A stretch of 64,000 bases of DNA from Amaurobius ferox. Taxonomy: Eukaryota > Arthropoda > Arachnida > Araneae > Amaurobiidae. This document shows, piece after piece, positions 21,938-32,937 of the stretch; within the stretch, counting starts at the first letter, position 1; the number at the start of each line of letters is the position of its first letter. The notes beneath the pieces are model-generated. The model worked only from the letters and a program-made list of their open reading frames with translations. It did no database searches and had not been told where the DNA came from. The stretch is taken from NCBI GenBank assembly GCA_951213105.1, contig OX578152.1:102207455-102271454 (forward strand), given 5' to 3'. Position numbers and translations under genes: made by a program.

Positions 21938-22199
21938 ACCACCCTGCCCGTCCTGGGTCAGCCTAAGGAATATATATGTTTTCTTGTTTTCGGGGGGGGG
22001 GGGATCGAGAACATTAGCAGCTAGAAAGTTCAAATTTGGTATGTTACTGTCTCTCATTACGTAAATGTTAATAAATGCACTTTCCATATATGTAGGTTAC
22101 TTACAAATAATAAAAGTGTAAACTTTAGAAAAAAAAACCTACGTTCTTTGCTTTTACTTGTTTCAGATATTTCGTTATAGATCGAATAACAACCAATTC

Positions 22200-22815
22200 A
22201 AAATTAACTGGAGAGCAGCTCAACTTCACTTTCTCGTACCTGAATCCAATTTTAACTAGTTTTTATTTATTTATTTTTTATTGATTTTTTTAACTAGCTA
22301 GTTTTTTATTTATTTTGATTTTACTTTTATATTTTGTAAATTTTTGATTAATTAATTGAAAAAATCTGTATCGCTGGTCCAAATGATCATAATTATATCG
22401 CTCCGAATGATCACAATAATCGCATGTTACCCTTAATTTTACAGTGTTTGAAGGAATTTTTCGATTGTTACCAGGTTTGATAATATCCCCTCGTGGGATG
22501 GCTAACTCTCTCCCCCCCTCTCTCTGATGGATTGACAATGGTGTCACGAACACAAAAATCTTATCACAGCAGACTTACAGTACAATGATTGAAATGATCT
22601 CGTGATCACTGAACCACAAATAACAACTTTTTGCCCATAATTATATCACATTTTGTCATATGTTCGCTCGAATTAAAAACAAAACTCTATTTAATTCTAT
22701 ATATTTCGATAACAAAGCCGGATAGGAAGTTTTGTGGAAATTCAGAGGATCATGAAAATATATTGGCATAAAAATCTAGAAATCGAAAATTTTCATGAAA
22801 ACAATTTTTTTTTCA
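22200..22815 (+). mobile_element. HINE-3, decayed
   Basis: Recognised by tatcgctggtccaaatgatc, the block around cccctcgtgggatggctaac, ggtgtcacgaacacaaaaat and the end module aaaatctagaaatcgaaaat. The terminal hairpin is not preserved. Confidence 0.55.
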
Positions 22816-23424
22816 ATATTGTAATCTATAACAGTGGTCTGCAACCTTTTTTGAACCACGGACCATATGTGAGTCAGCTAGAGGCACATCACCAAATATG
22901 CGTATCCTCCTATACAGAAAAAAAAACCCACGCATCTTAGTAATTATAAAAACGCGATCCAACAAATACTCGAAACAGTTGCATGTTGTATTTTTACTTA
23001 AACTTATTGTAAATAAATAAATCCGAGTAATCTTTTCTGCTGATTTTAATTAGCTGCGCCCTCTATTTAGTGCAGCGTCCTTGAGTAAGTATTTGGTTCT
23101 GGATAAAATTAAATAAATAAACGAAAATATTTATTATATAAAATATATTATTAAAATATTAATGGGGCATATTTATAATCCCCATAAACAAAAATATATT
23201 TCATTTATATTTTTAGTAATTCCATGTTCCGTGTGGCAATAACTTTTGTCTATCTCAGGCTTTACAAACTGCCTAATGATGACCGTAAATAAAATTGACC
23301 CATGACCTTTTAGGACATAAATAAGATAAAATAAAATGAAAATTTAGACATGATATGGTATCATTTTTGCTAATACGAAATACACAACTAAAAATTAAAT
23401 TAATTTTGAAATTTTCCCCGGCCA
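22816..23424. other. Spacer, no feature recognised
   Basis: AT-rich. The phrase gtggtctgcaacctttttt...ggaccatatgtgagtc near 22,835 looks like part of another dispersed element, but no ends are visible. Confidence 0.35.
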
Positions 23425-24558
23425 TTTTTTAGCACTTTCCAACATAGTTGAAAGTGTTTGTGACTTTGGACATTCTGTCTGTTTGACTGCCTTTTCGCAC
23501 GATAACTGCCGTAAAAATGATTTTATCAGTATGTTGTTGAGACTCTCCGTCTCATACTAAACAACGTACTGTAGAAATGAAAATGTAGTTTCGGATTTAT
23601 CCCGGGTTGAAAAAATGAAATAGATTGAATTCAATGGGACATAATTTTTCAAACATTTTTTTAAATGGAGTTAAAATTCACAAATTGCTTCGAAAATTGT
23701 AGAAAACATTCAAATTATCACATAATATGTACAAAAAAATTTCAGCAAAATATGTTGGGTAGTTTTAAATGAAAATTGAAATAATAATTACACCTATGAT
23801 AAATGCCGGCCGTCCAAATAGTTGCTCTTAGTCCTCTGGACGAGTCGTACGGTCTGGGTCTTCAACCTATGATAAATGAAAAGATCACGTGACTGGTTGC
23901 AAAAGACCATGAAGTCTAGATAAAAAAACTGATGCCAATGTATTTATTTTCCTTTTAGTCTTCATGAAAATGCATTGACATCCATTTTTTTCGCTATGTG
24001 AAGATCCTTATTTTTAAAGGTCATTTAAATTTATATTTTGTGTTGCATCCGTTATAAAAATCCTTTATGTTTGCATATTATATGTGTATTTTTAATTCTG
24101 TGCCTAACCAATTAAAATATTTTTTACTTTAAATGATCACTAAACTTTGATTATTTCTGCAACGAAGCCTAATTTTAACGTATGTAGAATATAAATATAT
24201 CAAGCGATTTTAAGGTGAGTTGTATAAGAATTGCTGAATTTTTTTCAAGCAAAATTATTTAATTCTAGATTATGGAATATAAGTGGTATGAATGAAATAT
24301 TCATTGATTTTCCATTGAAAAGCATACGTTTTATATTTCGATGATGTCATCTGAATAAAGTTAATTTTGCGTAACTAGAATTGTCTGTTTCGATAAAGTT
24401 TTAAGTTTTCAAGTACAATAAATTACTGTTGTACTGTGATAATTTAGAAAATATCAACGTTGAATGTATTGCATTTTAGAGATGTTTAAATAAAATTTCA
24501 TTTCAGTTGAAAAGTGTTTTATAATCAATGCTTTATGCATGATTGATCTTTCTTGTTT
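23425..24558 (-). mobile_element. HINE-4, near full length, with mini-SINE inside
   Basis: On the minus strand it starts aacaagaaagatcaatcatg (24,558) with a 5' hairpin aatcatgc...gcattgatt. It carries the subterminal aaacacttttcaac and ends in the hairpin gcactttccaac/gttgaaagtg (23,431-23,456), next to a short TCTG run. A 59-bp mini-SINE interrupts it at 23,806. Confidence 0.75.
23806..23864 (+). mobile_element. Mini-SINE (59 bp, 3' hairpin only)
   Basis: Starts ccggccgtccaaatag and ends gtctgggtcttca, flanked by a perfect 14-bp duplication acctatgataaatg (23,792-23,805 and 23,865-23,878). It is homologous to the last ~60 bases of SINE-1. ggccgtcc can pair with the later ggacggtc-type sequence, so the element is essentially one hairpin. 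Confidence 0.85.
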
Positions 24559-24639
24559 ACTTCCTAAAATGGGAAGTTCGGAGAAAAATAATCTAACTAA
24601 AATTCTACTCAGACTCTTTCATATTTCTGAAAATGAAAA

Positions 24640-25250
24640 CTATTTCAATGCCTCAAGAGAATTCTTAATGAAAAAATGGGTGTGGCAAAATAAATTATTA
24701 ATATAGGTTGGAACGGCTTCTTACATGTATAGATATTTTCTAAATAATGCCTTTTTTTATTTTTTATTGAAATTATCGTGACCGATGGTAATTTGCCTGT
24801 CTGTCAGTTTCAACTTCTTTAATCAAATTTTTAACATACTTTCCAAGAGAATTCTGATTGAAAAAAGAGGCGTGGCGAAATAAACTACTGATAAATGTTG
24901 GCATTGCTTCTTACAATAAAATCTTGTAGATATTTTCTAAATAACGCTTTTCTTTTTTTAAGTTTTTATTGAATTCATCGTGACCGATGGTTATTTGTAT
25001 GTCTGTCTGTTTCAACCTCTTTGATGGCATTTTCAACATACTTTCCAAGAGAATTTTGAGTGAAAACATAGGCGTGGCAAAATAAACTATTGAGACATGT
25101 TGGTACAGCTTCTTACGATAAAATCTTATATTTCAAAATAATGCTTTTTTTTAAAAAGTTTTTATTGAATTCATCGTTACCAATGGTTATTTATCTGTCT
25201 GTCTGTTTCAACTCCTTTGATGGCATTTTAAACATACTTCCGAAGAGAAA
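24640..25250 (+). repeat. Tandem repeat, ~195-bp unit, about three copies
   Basis: Successive units contain ttccaagagaattctgattg, ggcgtggcgaaataaact, gttttt attgaattcatcg and gtctgtctgtttcaac. It ends against a HINE-3-type terminus (25,251-25,355) and so may be an internal array of a larger element. Non-coding. Confidence 0.75.
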
Positions 25251-25355
25251 CTCCGAATGAAAAAATGCGCGATTGAATGGGTGAAAAAATCGAAAAAAAA
25301 TTTCGTGAAAACAATACTTTCTCTGTACTTTATGTTCTATAGCAAGGTACAGTAA
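25251..25355 (+). mobile_element. HINE-3-type 3' end
   Basis: Module aaatttcgtgaaaacaatac followed by tttctctgtactttatg and a degraded hairpin to caaggtacagtaataa. Confidence 0.5.
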
Positions 25356-26052
25356 TAAATCTTTAAATCATTTTTGCAAAGGATGATCCTTAAAAAAAGG
25401 ACTGCAAAAAAGATGATATTTTTAAAAAGAGTAACATTAATGTAAACTTCAAATACCTAAGGTGACGTCTAATACCACATTAGTAGAATGGAAGCGATAA
25501 TACATATTTTTAAAACATCCATTCTTTCATTTTATGCTTTTATTTCGGCAGTAACATCTTAACCGAGTACAAAAAATTTTCTCATTCGTAAAGAACATTT
25601 AATTGGTTTTTGCAAATACGTGTTCTGTGTGTACATGTTCTGTGTGAAATACGTGTTCAAATGCGTGTTTTGTGTGAAATACGTTTCAAATGGTAATTTT
25701 CATTAAAAAGCAAATGACACCAATTGTAGATCCTAATATGTGCATTTCTTGAGATATTGAATATTTTTGGTCTGAAATGGAAATAAAATCTTTAACTAAA
25801 TGTACTCACTACTACACAGTGGGCGAATTCTTGGTAAGGAATATTAACTATATATTAATGGACACTAATTTGGTGTTACCACGATTCGTTCTTGAAGAAG
25901 ATCAAATTTCATTTGATAAGATCAAATTTCTTGAGGTTAGAGAAGTTAATGTATAGGCCCTGAATTTTTTTAAAATTTTTTCTTTCAAAAACACTAAAAA
26001 ACACAAACGAATGGTTATTTTGTTTTAAAGAAGCGCCAATTTTGTACGTAAT
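25356..26052. other. Spacer, no feature recognised
   Basis: Short local direct repeats (tacgtgttctgtgtg, 25,618-25,685; gatcaaatttc, about 25,900-25,930) only. Confidence 0.4.
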
Positions 26053-26790
26053 TATTGCTTTTCCTGCAATACATAGTAATGTAAACGGAAAGTATAGGAT
26101 TCATATCGAACATCGCAACTCGAGTTTGCGACGGATCTACGCATTTTGGGACCCCCCAAACTCAAAATCTATTTTTAACTGGACGTCTGTGTGTGTGTGT
26201 GTGTGTATGTATCTACTATTTGACCACATTTCTGAAATTTTATAGACAAGTCACTTGTGGGTGACCTTGGGGCTAGTTAAAATTTAATACGATACGGGGT
26301 AAAAGAACCTGCCTTTTTTGCGACATGGAACTCAAAAATTGCATGTATCCACTCGTGGTAAAATACTAATTGACCCAATTTCATAAAACTTGGAAGAGAA
26401 TTCCCTTGTTCGTTACTCTGTGACTGATTAGATTTTTGTACGATTCGGAAAAAAAAAATACATGCCTTTTTTATGAAATGGCCTCAAAAATTGTCAAAAT
26501 CTAAAATAAAAGAGAAGGTATGCTCAAATATGACAATTAAATGCTTGTTTTATACGTAATTTTATAATAAAACCTATTCCAAGAATAAAACCAATTCCAT
26601 TACGTCCAGTTACCAAAAGAAAAGGAAATGTGAATTTAAAGTGCAAATTCAGTGTAATTTCAAATATTTATCCGTGTTATATATGTATTGTGCAATTTAA
26701 TCACTCAATTTAATGAATTATTGAAGAAATAAAGACAGAATGAATCTGAGTCTGTAGGGAAAGTCATGTGCTGCCCACATCAAATTTTTT
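26053..26790 (-). mobile_element. HINE-1, diverged full-length copy
   Basis: Hairpin end at 26,057-26,093 (ttttcctgcaatacatagta), TG microsatellite near 26,190, and the 5' end ctgcccacatcaaatttttt at 26,771-26,790. More diverged than the copies at 5,100 and 43,002. Confidence 0.8.
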
Positions 26791-26830
26791 GTTAAGAAGC
26801 GAGTGACTTAAATTTCAGAGTAATAACATG

Positions 26831-27222
26831 TTGTTGTTGTTGAGACCCAGACCGTTCGACCTAGCAGAAAGGTGTAAGGTAACTGTTTGGACGGCCGGGA
26901 AGTGCCACCCAATTTAGACCGAACCCAGTGGGGGGGGGGGGCATCCACAGGGACCGTACCCTGCTTCCCCTACCACCAACCTCTCGGAAAGACTTATGGA
27001 TCCACATGTTTAACGTGATCGCACTCCGCATGAACACGGCGGCAGTTGTGGCAGAGTGCAAACCCAGCGCGCAAACTACCGGGCTACCGCGCCCGAAATG
27101 TGCCAATAGCACGCGGTGTTCCCAGGTGGTCACCCACCCAAGTACTAACCGCGTCCGATTCTGCTTGACTTCGGTGATCTAACGAGAACCGGTGTTTTCA
27201 GCACGGTATGGCTGTTGGCCCA
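26831..27222 (-). mobile_element. Composite 5S rRNA-tRNA SINE, copy 2
   Basis: Same architecture as 21,553 with the same 5S-to-tRNA joint (on the minus strand ggcacatttcgggcgcggta). It also lacks the B box and ends in (CAA)n. Flanked by ag(t/c)aataacatg at 26,819-26,830 and 27,223-27,234. A run of ten or more G replaces part of the body near 26,931. Independent insertion of the same chimeric family. Confidence 0.9.
27101..27219 (-). rRNA. 5S rRNA-like head of composite SINE, copy 2
   Basis: 119 nt on the minus strand from gccaacagccataccgtgct to gcgtgctattggca. The middle (gttagatcaccgaagtc) is closer to a standard 5S than copy 1. Retroposed, not a functional array gene. Confidence 0.85.
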
Positions 27223-27234
27223 AGCAATAACATG

Positions 27235-27999
27235 TGTCGATATTGTAATCGTGTAAGTTTTGGAGGAAGTAAATGCTGAAAATATATCTGTGCAGTATTA
27301 ACAGCGTTTTCACATTACTTATTCTTTGAGAAATTTCTTTCACGGATCTCATATCCCCCGATTGAAAAATATATCTAAAATCAGTTTAGAAAGGCAACGA
27401 AAAATGGGGATTTTCTGTGAGAGATTTTCGCCTTTTCTACCAGAAAAAAAAGATAAAAACGGATATTTATATCCGAATCGCAAATACCTTACTGGGGTAT
27501 TAAGTGACTTTCACCGTTGATGTACACAGTAAGTAAATAGAAGATATGTAGTATTTCCTTCGTATAGACATGATAATTCCTTTTCGAGTACTGCTTTTAA
27601 CGGTTGTCTAAAGATTCAAGTAATAGCAATATTTCAATAGGATAGGAATGTATCGGATACTTTTAAATACGTGTTCTGATTTTGAGAATAAATGATTGAG
27701 TTGTCACAATGTTTATTTCTCTACCGCTAGATGGCGTATGCTATTGTACTTCATGTGATTGAAAGGAGCCAATATTACTATTTGTTGGACCTGGACGAAA
27801 GGCAGATGTCATTTCGTTTACGACTTTTAACATCAAAAATGTTGAATTTTACTGTATTTATTCTGACCTCTTTAAGGTACACATTGACATATTATCTGTT
27901 GTAGCATGTCTAAGGTTATGTCTTTATGCATTATTTATAGCGTCGCTTTTGAAAATTGAATCACTGAAAGTTCAGATAAATTATTTGGAGTGTGGCTCA
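27235..27999. other. Spacer, no feature recognised
   Basis: No recognisable coding, RNA or element ends. A 64-codon frame at 27,326 has no support. Confidence 0.45.
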
Positions 28000-28920
28000 A
28001 CTCGCATTTCTCAAACTAGAATTCATTTTTTTTTTCAAATTTTACAAGAAAATATTTGAAACATCGGTATTGTGGGTCCAATTTATTACGACTATAGCGT
28101 GTTATCTTTCACTTTAAAGGGTTTCAAAAAAAATATTTCCATACTTGACAAGGTACACCCCAGAGGAGTGATGGGCGCGGTAGCCCATTGGTTAGCGCGC
28201 TGGAGTTGCACTCGGTAGGCCCGAGTTCGATTCCAGCCACTGCCAAAACTGCCGCCGTGTTCACGCGGAGTACGATCACGTTAAACATGTAGGTCCGTAA
28301 GTCCTTCCGAGAGGTTGGTGGTAGGGGAAGGAGGGTACGGTCCCTGTGGATGCCTCCCCCACTGGGTTCCGGTCTAAATTGGGTGGCACTTCCCGGCCGT
28401 CCAAACAGTTACCTTACACCTTTCTGGTAGGTCGGACGGTCTGGGTCTCAACAACAACAACCCCAGAGGAGTGACTTGCTCCCCCCTGACGGGAACTAAT
28501 GACGTCACGAATACAAAAATTTATCGTGGCTATTTTTCGCAACGATGATTGAGACTATTATGTCACTTGGTCATTGAGACTTAAATAAACACCCTTAATG
28601 CATGATTATGTCAAATTTTGTCCTTTACTGCTATGTTAAAAAAAATATAAAATTTCGAATAAATTTCGAAGTTTTCGCTCGAATTAAAAAAATATTTCTA
28701 GTTCTAGATTTTTTCATAATAAAGCAGGATATAATGTTTTGTGAGACTCCATTAATATTTGTGGCTGCTGTCGTGTTCATAAGATATCGACCATATACAT
28801 CAGACAGACGTTAAAACGTGTTGATGTTGTCTTAAAATATATATTAGCATAAAAATCTCGAAATCGAAAATTATCATGAAAACAATACTTTCCCAATACT
28901 ACGAATAATAGTAAAAATAC
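28000..28920 (+). mobile_element. HINE-3 split by a SINE
   Basis: tcggtattgtgggtccaatt, then the gacgtcacgaa block after the SINE, ending aaaacaatactttcccaata with a weak hairpin. SINE-1 occupies 28,172-28,460; the two parts rejoin exactly once one copy of the target duplication is discounted. Confidence 0.7.
28172..28460 (+). mobile_element. SINE-1 with complete tRNA head
   Basis: Head with A box (ggtagcccattggttagcgc) and B box (ggcccgagttcgattccagc), then gccgccgtgttcacgcgg, the ggtctaaattgggtggcact body and a (CAA)n tail. Perfect 14-bp duplication ccccagaggagtga at 28,158-28,171 and 28,461-28,474. It has no 5S head. This copy shows what the composite SINEs lost. Confidence 0.95.
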
Positions 28921-29379
28921 AAGATAGTAAAAATATTTTGTCAAAAATGGGAGGAAGGGACTTATTGTCTCATTTTGCAAGGAAGTAATTGTTGCGTATT
29001 TGAATAATATCTGAACATTTTAGACCATTTACAAAGGTGACTGCTATAAAGAAAACTAACTAAAATATTGACCAAAAACGCAAAATGGTTCTTCTTACGG
29101 ACTCTTATACAAAACGGTAACTAGAGGAACAAAAAGCCACATGAGAAGGAAAGAAAAGAGTAAAAAGTAAAGAAGAAGAAAGAAAAATTGCTTCAATTAA
29201 ATCCAAGAATGCATGGGAGCGAAGAAAGGAGAAAAGCATAAGATACTTTTCATGAAGATGATGATAATCCCTGCTGCTTGGCCTGGGTAGAACATTATTC
29301 TAATGGTCGTTCGGAAAATGCATAAGTCATATTACAAAAGTGTCAGTGATGGACCCATGAAGATTTCTCACCAGGTATA
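28921..29379. other. Spacer, no feature recognised
   Basis: Contains an A/G-rich patch at about 29,130-29,240. No gene. Confidence 0.45.
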
Positions 29380-29675
29380 AGCCAGCTATGTGTTGAAAAC
29401 CCAGACCGTCTGACTCATCCAGTGGACATGAGCAACTAATTGGACGGCCGGAAGCCAGCTATGTGTAGAAGACCCAGACCGTCCGACTCATCCGGAGTAC
29501 TTAAGTATCTATTTGAATGGCCGGGAGGGAGTCAGCTATGTGTCGAAAGCCCAGGCCAGCCGACTCGTCCTTAGACTCGTCCTTAGAAGACTTAGAGCAG
29601 CAAGGTGGATGGCCGGAGCCAACTATGTGTGGAAACCCCAGGCCGTCCGACTCGTCCAGAGAGCCAACTATGTGT
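29380..29675 (-). mobile_element. Run of four mini-SINEs reusing one target
   Basis: Five near-copies of ag(c/t)ca(g/a)ctatgtgt (29,380; 29,453; 29,530; 29,617; 29,662) alternate with four minus-strand mini-SINEs (29,394-29,452; 29,467-29,529; 29,544-29,616; 29,631-29,661). Three end at ggccgg, the same 5' point as the copy at 23,806. Their interiors differ, and the third has a small internal duplication (actcgtccttag). Confidence 0.85.
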
Positions 29676-29825
29676 GTCACAACTGTCACAACAGTGACAA
29701 TTCAATACATGTCTAATAATTATACCTATAATAGCTGGATATATTGTAAGCATTAGTTGAATTGCACGTTTTCATTCTGAAATGTAATTTTTATTTTCAT
29801 ATTGTACATAGTTTTTTATTAGCAT

Positions 29826-29990
29826 TTTTTAACCCTTTGCAACAAAGTTGAAAAGTGTTTATGACTTTTTAACACTTTACAACAAAATTGAAAAGTGTTT
29901 ATGACTTTTTAACACTTTACAGCAAAGTTAAAAAGTGTTTATGACTTAGTTAACACTTTATAACAAAGTTGAAAAGTGTTTATGACTTTG
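29826..29990 (-). repeat. Four tandem copies of a hairpin, ~44-bp period
   Basis: aacactttacaac...gttgaaaagtgtttatgac repeated four times with small changes. Each copy is the 3' hairpin found once in other HINE-4 elements. Confidence 0.85.
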
Positions 29991-30340
29991 TTCATTCTGT
30001 CTGTCTGTCCTTTAGCACGATAACTGCCGTAAAAATGCCTTTATCATAATGAAATTTTAGTACGTTGTTCAGACGGTCTGTGGGACCTATGGGAATATAA
30101 ATGAATAATATCACCCAATTAGTTTTGGATTGAACCTGGGTTGAATAAATGAAATACATTGAATCCTATGGGACCTATTTTTTCAAACATTTTTTAAGCG
30201 GATTTGAAATTCACAGATTGCTTCGAAAATTTTATGAAATATTCAAATTATCCCATAAAATATATAAAAAAAATTCAGCAAAATATATTTAGTAGTATTT
30301 TAAATAAAAATTAAAATAATAATTACACCCTTTGTATAGA

Positions 30341-30445
30341 TCCCCCACTGGGTTCCGGTCTAAATTGGATGGCACTTCCCGACCGTCCAAACTGTTACCT
30401 TACACCTTTCTGGTAGGTCGGACGGTCTGGGTTTCAACAACAACA
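30341..30445 (+). mobile_element. SINE-1, 5'-truncated
   Basis: Starts at tcccccactgggttccggtc and runs to the (CAA)n tail, flanked by the perfect 14-bp duplication accctttgtataga (30,327-30,340 and 30,446-30,459). It lies in HINE-4 at the position equivalent to the mini-SINE at 23,806. Confidence 0.9.
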
Positions 30446-31063
30446 ACCCTTTGTATAGAGAGATCACATGATCATTATATGAAGAAATCACGTGACCCAC
30501 TTCAAAATAAAATATGGCATCCAACATTCATTGAATTTACGCAGAGAAGCAAACGAGTTTTCGATGAAGTTTTAAGCATAGAGTTAAATTACATGTACAT
30601 CCATGGTTTTAAGTTTTTCAATAAAATAAATTATTATAGTATTGTGATAAATGAAATGAATGGAAATTTTTTTATGAATGAAATGCTGCTTTTATAGAGA
30701 GAGCCAGACGTGTTATATTCGATGACATCATTTGAATAAATTTCATTTGATTTCTATGAAGTTTACAAATATAATAAAATTTTGTAGTATTATGATAATT
30801 TTAAAAATATTACTGAGGAATGTATCGTATTTTAGAGATGTTTAAACCAGGCAATTTATATTTCAATGCAGTCATTTGAATGAAGTTCATTTTTTTCAAA
30901 CAAGTTTTATGCTTTCAAATATAATAAATTCATGTAGTATTGTGACAATTTTAAAAATATAACCGAGGAATGTATCGCATTTTAGAGATCTTTAAATAAA
31001 ATTGCATTGAAGTTGGAAAGGGTTTCATGATAAATGCTTTATGCATGATTGATCTTTCTTGTT

Positions 31064-32033
31064 ACTTTATGATAAAAGTTATTTATAATGTAAAAAAATC
31101 TTGTTACAATGATTTATACAATAAATTTAAGAATTTATTCACGGAGCAAATACAACTAATGAGGAGGTTTCATGCATTTTTCTTTTTTTTTGTATACGAA
31201 TTACAAGAGGCAACTAATCTATGGACTTGGAAATTGTTGCACATACTTTGCTGTCTTTAAATGTTAAAATTAATTGTTTGTCACTCATATACGTCGTCAG
31301 TAATGTTTTTGTAGCTGCCCAAAAGACAAACGTGAAGAATGATAAAGAGAAAGTTTGATTTGTATTCATAAAAAAATGCTAAAAATAGAAATCTAAGGGC
31401 TGAGACAATTACGCCACTTTATTCTAACGTATCCTTGATGTACAAACCATATAGTAATGACCGCGACTTCACTTACTCAGTTGGCGAATCGGATTACCAG
31501 AATATTCATTTTCTTCCTAATCATTATTCAATGCCCGTCTGTTTTGCATTGAAGAGCACGCTAAAGTAATTGTTCTTTGAGAAATCAAACACTAGTTAAT
31601 TATCTTCAAGGCTTCAATCAATGAATGAATGCAAGGAAATATATTTTATTCTACGCAAAATGTTAAATTTATATTGTCATCTAGTAAGCAAATATTAGAC
31701 TATACTGTTATTTTTATTAAATATAATAGTATCGTTTGGATCTTTGATCTCTGAATATTTCCCAAAAGAACTATATTTTGATGACTGATGACTGCAAGTT
31801 TTAACTTAACAGTAGGAAAAATTGTAAGCCTTCTCTAAGATATATGGTCCATCTAATAAATCTCTATTAATAATTAAAAATTATTATGATTTTGAGAATA
31901 ATTTCTATTTTTTAAAATAATCATAATAATCATCAACAAATATTTATAAATCTATTAATAAATAAACTTCTATCAACAAATAAAATTTTACTGCGTTTAA
32001 CCATTGGTTTAAATTCAAGTCAATCTATTTTAA
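31064..32033. other. Spacer, no feature recognised
   Basis: AT-rich; no gene or element ends. An A/T-rich repeat of aataatcat/aacaaata is seen near 31,860-31,985. Confidence 0.45.
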
Positions 32034-32190
32034 CTTCCCCTGTATACGTAGTATAATGTATAGAGAAAGAATTGTTGCAGGATAGAAAATTCGAATTCGA
32101 GTATTTGACAGGAGAGAACGTTTCAAGCATTCTCTGAACTCGATTACGTTTGTGAGAATGAGTTTGTGTGCATGTGTACGTATATGCCCT
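32034..32190 (-). mobile_element. HINE 3' end, decayed
   Basis: Degraded hairpin (ctgtatacgtagtataatgt) followed by aaaattcgaattcgagtatt and a TG-rich stretch, the usual HINE-2-type 3' module in minus orientation. Confidence 0.55.
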
Positions 32191-32886
32191 TAAGCCTGGT
32201 ATACATACCTAACGAACGAATGAGACGTTTCGAACGAAATTGGCACAGATATTACAATTGGTGATTACTGGAATTCTTTGGATTTTGAATGCAATCGAGT
32301 GTTTGGAAGCCCCCCCCCCCCCACACCCCACCCCAATTTTCAAATCAAATTTTGAAACCTTCAATAATGGTACGCAATGAACATTTCTTATGTAATGTTT
32401 TATTAAAAACGGATGAAGCAAACTTCAGAAAGCTAGTATGAACTGTTTTCGAGATACTGCATATTTTTCAAATAAATTAAAAAAAAGTTCATAAAATTAA
32501 AAATATTAACTAATGGGAAATGTGTTTGTTCACTTTTCAAATGCAATATTATGCGATAAATTTCTTAACATCATTCTTGTGTATTTAGTTCTTGCCATTC
32601 AGGAGAGATGATACTTCGGGAAATAGTTTTGTATTTGAATGATCAACAATTCGCCAATAGTCATTTATTTATATATAAGAAAAGAACTCTGCTTCGTCCA
32701 TCCGTAACGCTTGGCGATAATTTTGGAAAACTTGGCTCCTAATTTGACGAAACATCGCTAATTTGGCGACGTCTTTTATAATGGTGTCAAATTGACGAAA
32801 ATAAATGGACTCTAAATTAAAATTGTAAAATGGACGCTAAATTAACAAAAGTGACGCATTCACGAATTCTTGTGAATAATTTGATG

Positions 32887-32925
32887 TTGTTGTTGAGACA
32901 CAGACCGTCCGTCCTACCAGAAAGT
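32887..32925 (-). mobile_element. SINE-1 tail fragment, 39 bp
   Basis: ttgttgttgagacacagacc through ctaccagaaagt, flanked by aataatttgatg on both sides (32,875-32,886 and 32,926-32,937). A very short but genuine retroposition. Confidence 0.85.
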
Positions 32926-32937
32926 AATAATTTGATG

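Larger units (their letters stand above)
29825..31063 (-). mobile_element. HINE-4 with multiplied terminal hairpin
   Basis: The 5' end is at 31,063 (minus strand gtaacaagaaagatcaatca) and the body as in other HINE-4s. The 3' end is a run of four hairpins (29,826-29,990) next to TCTG repeats. A truncated SINE-1 sits at 30,341. Confidence 0.75.
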
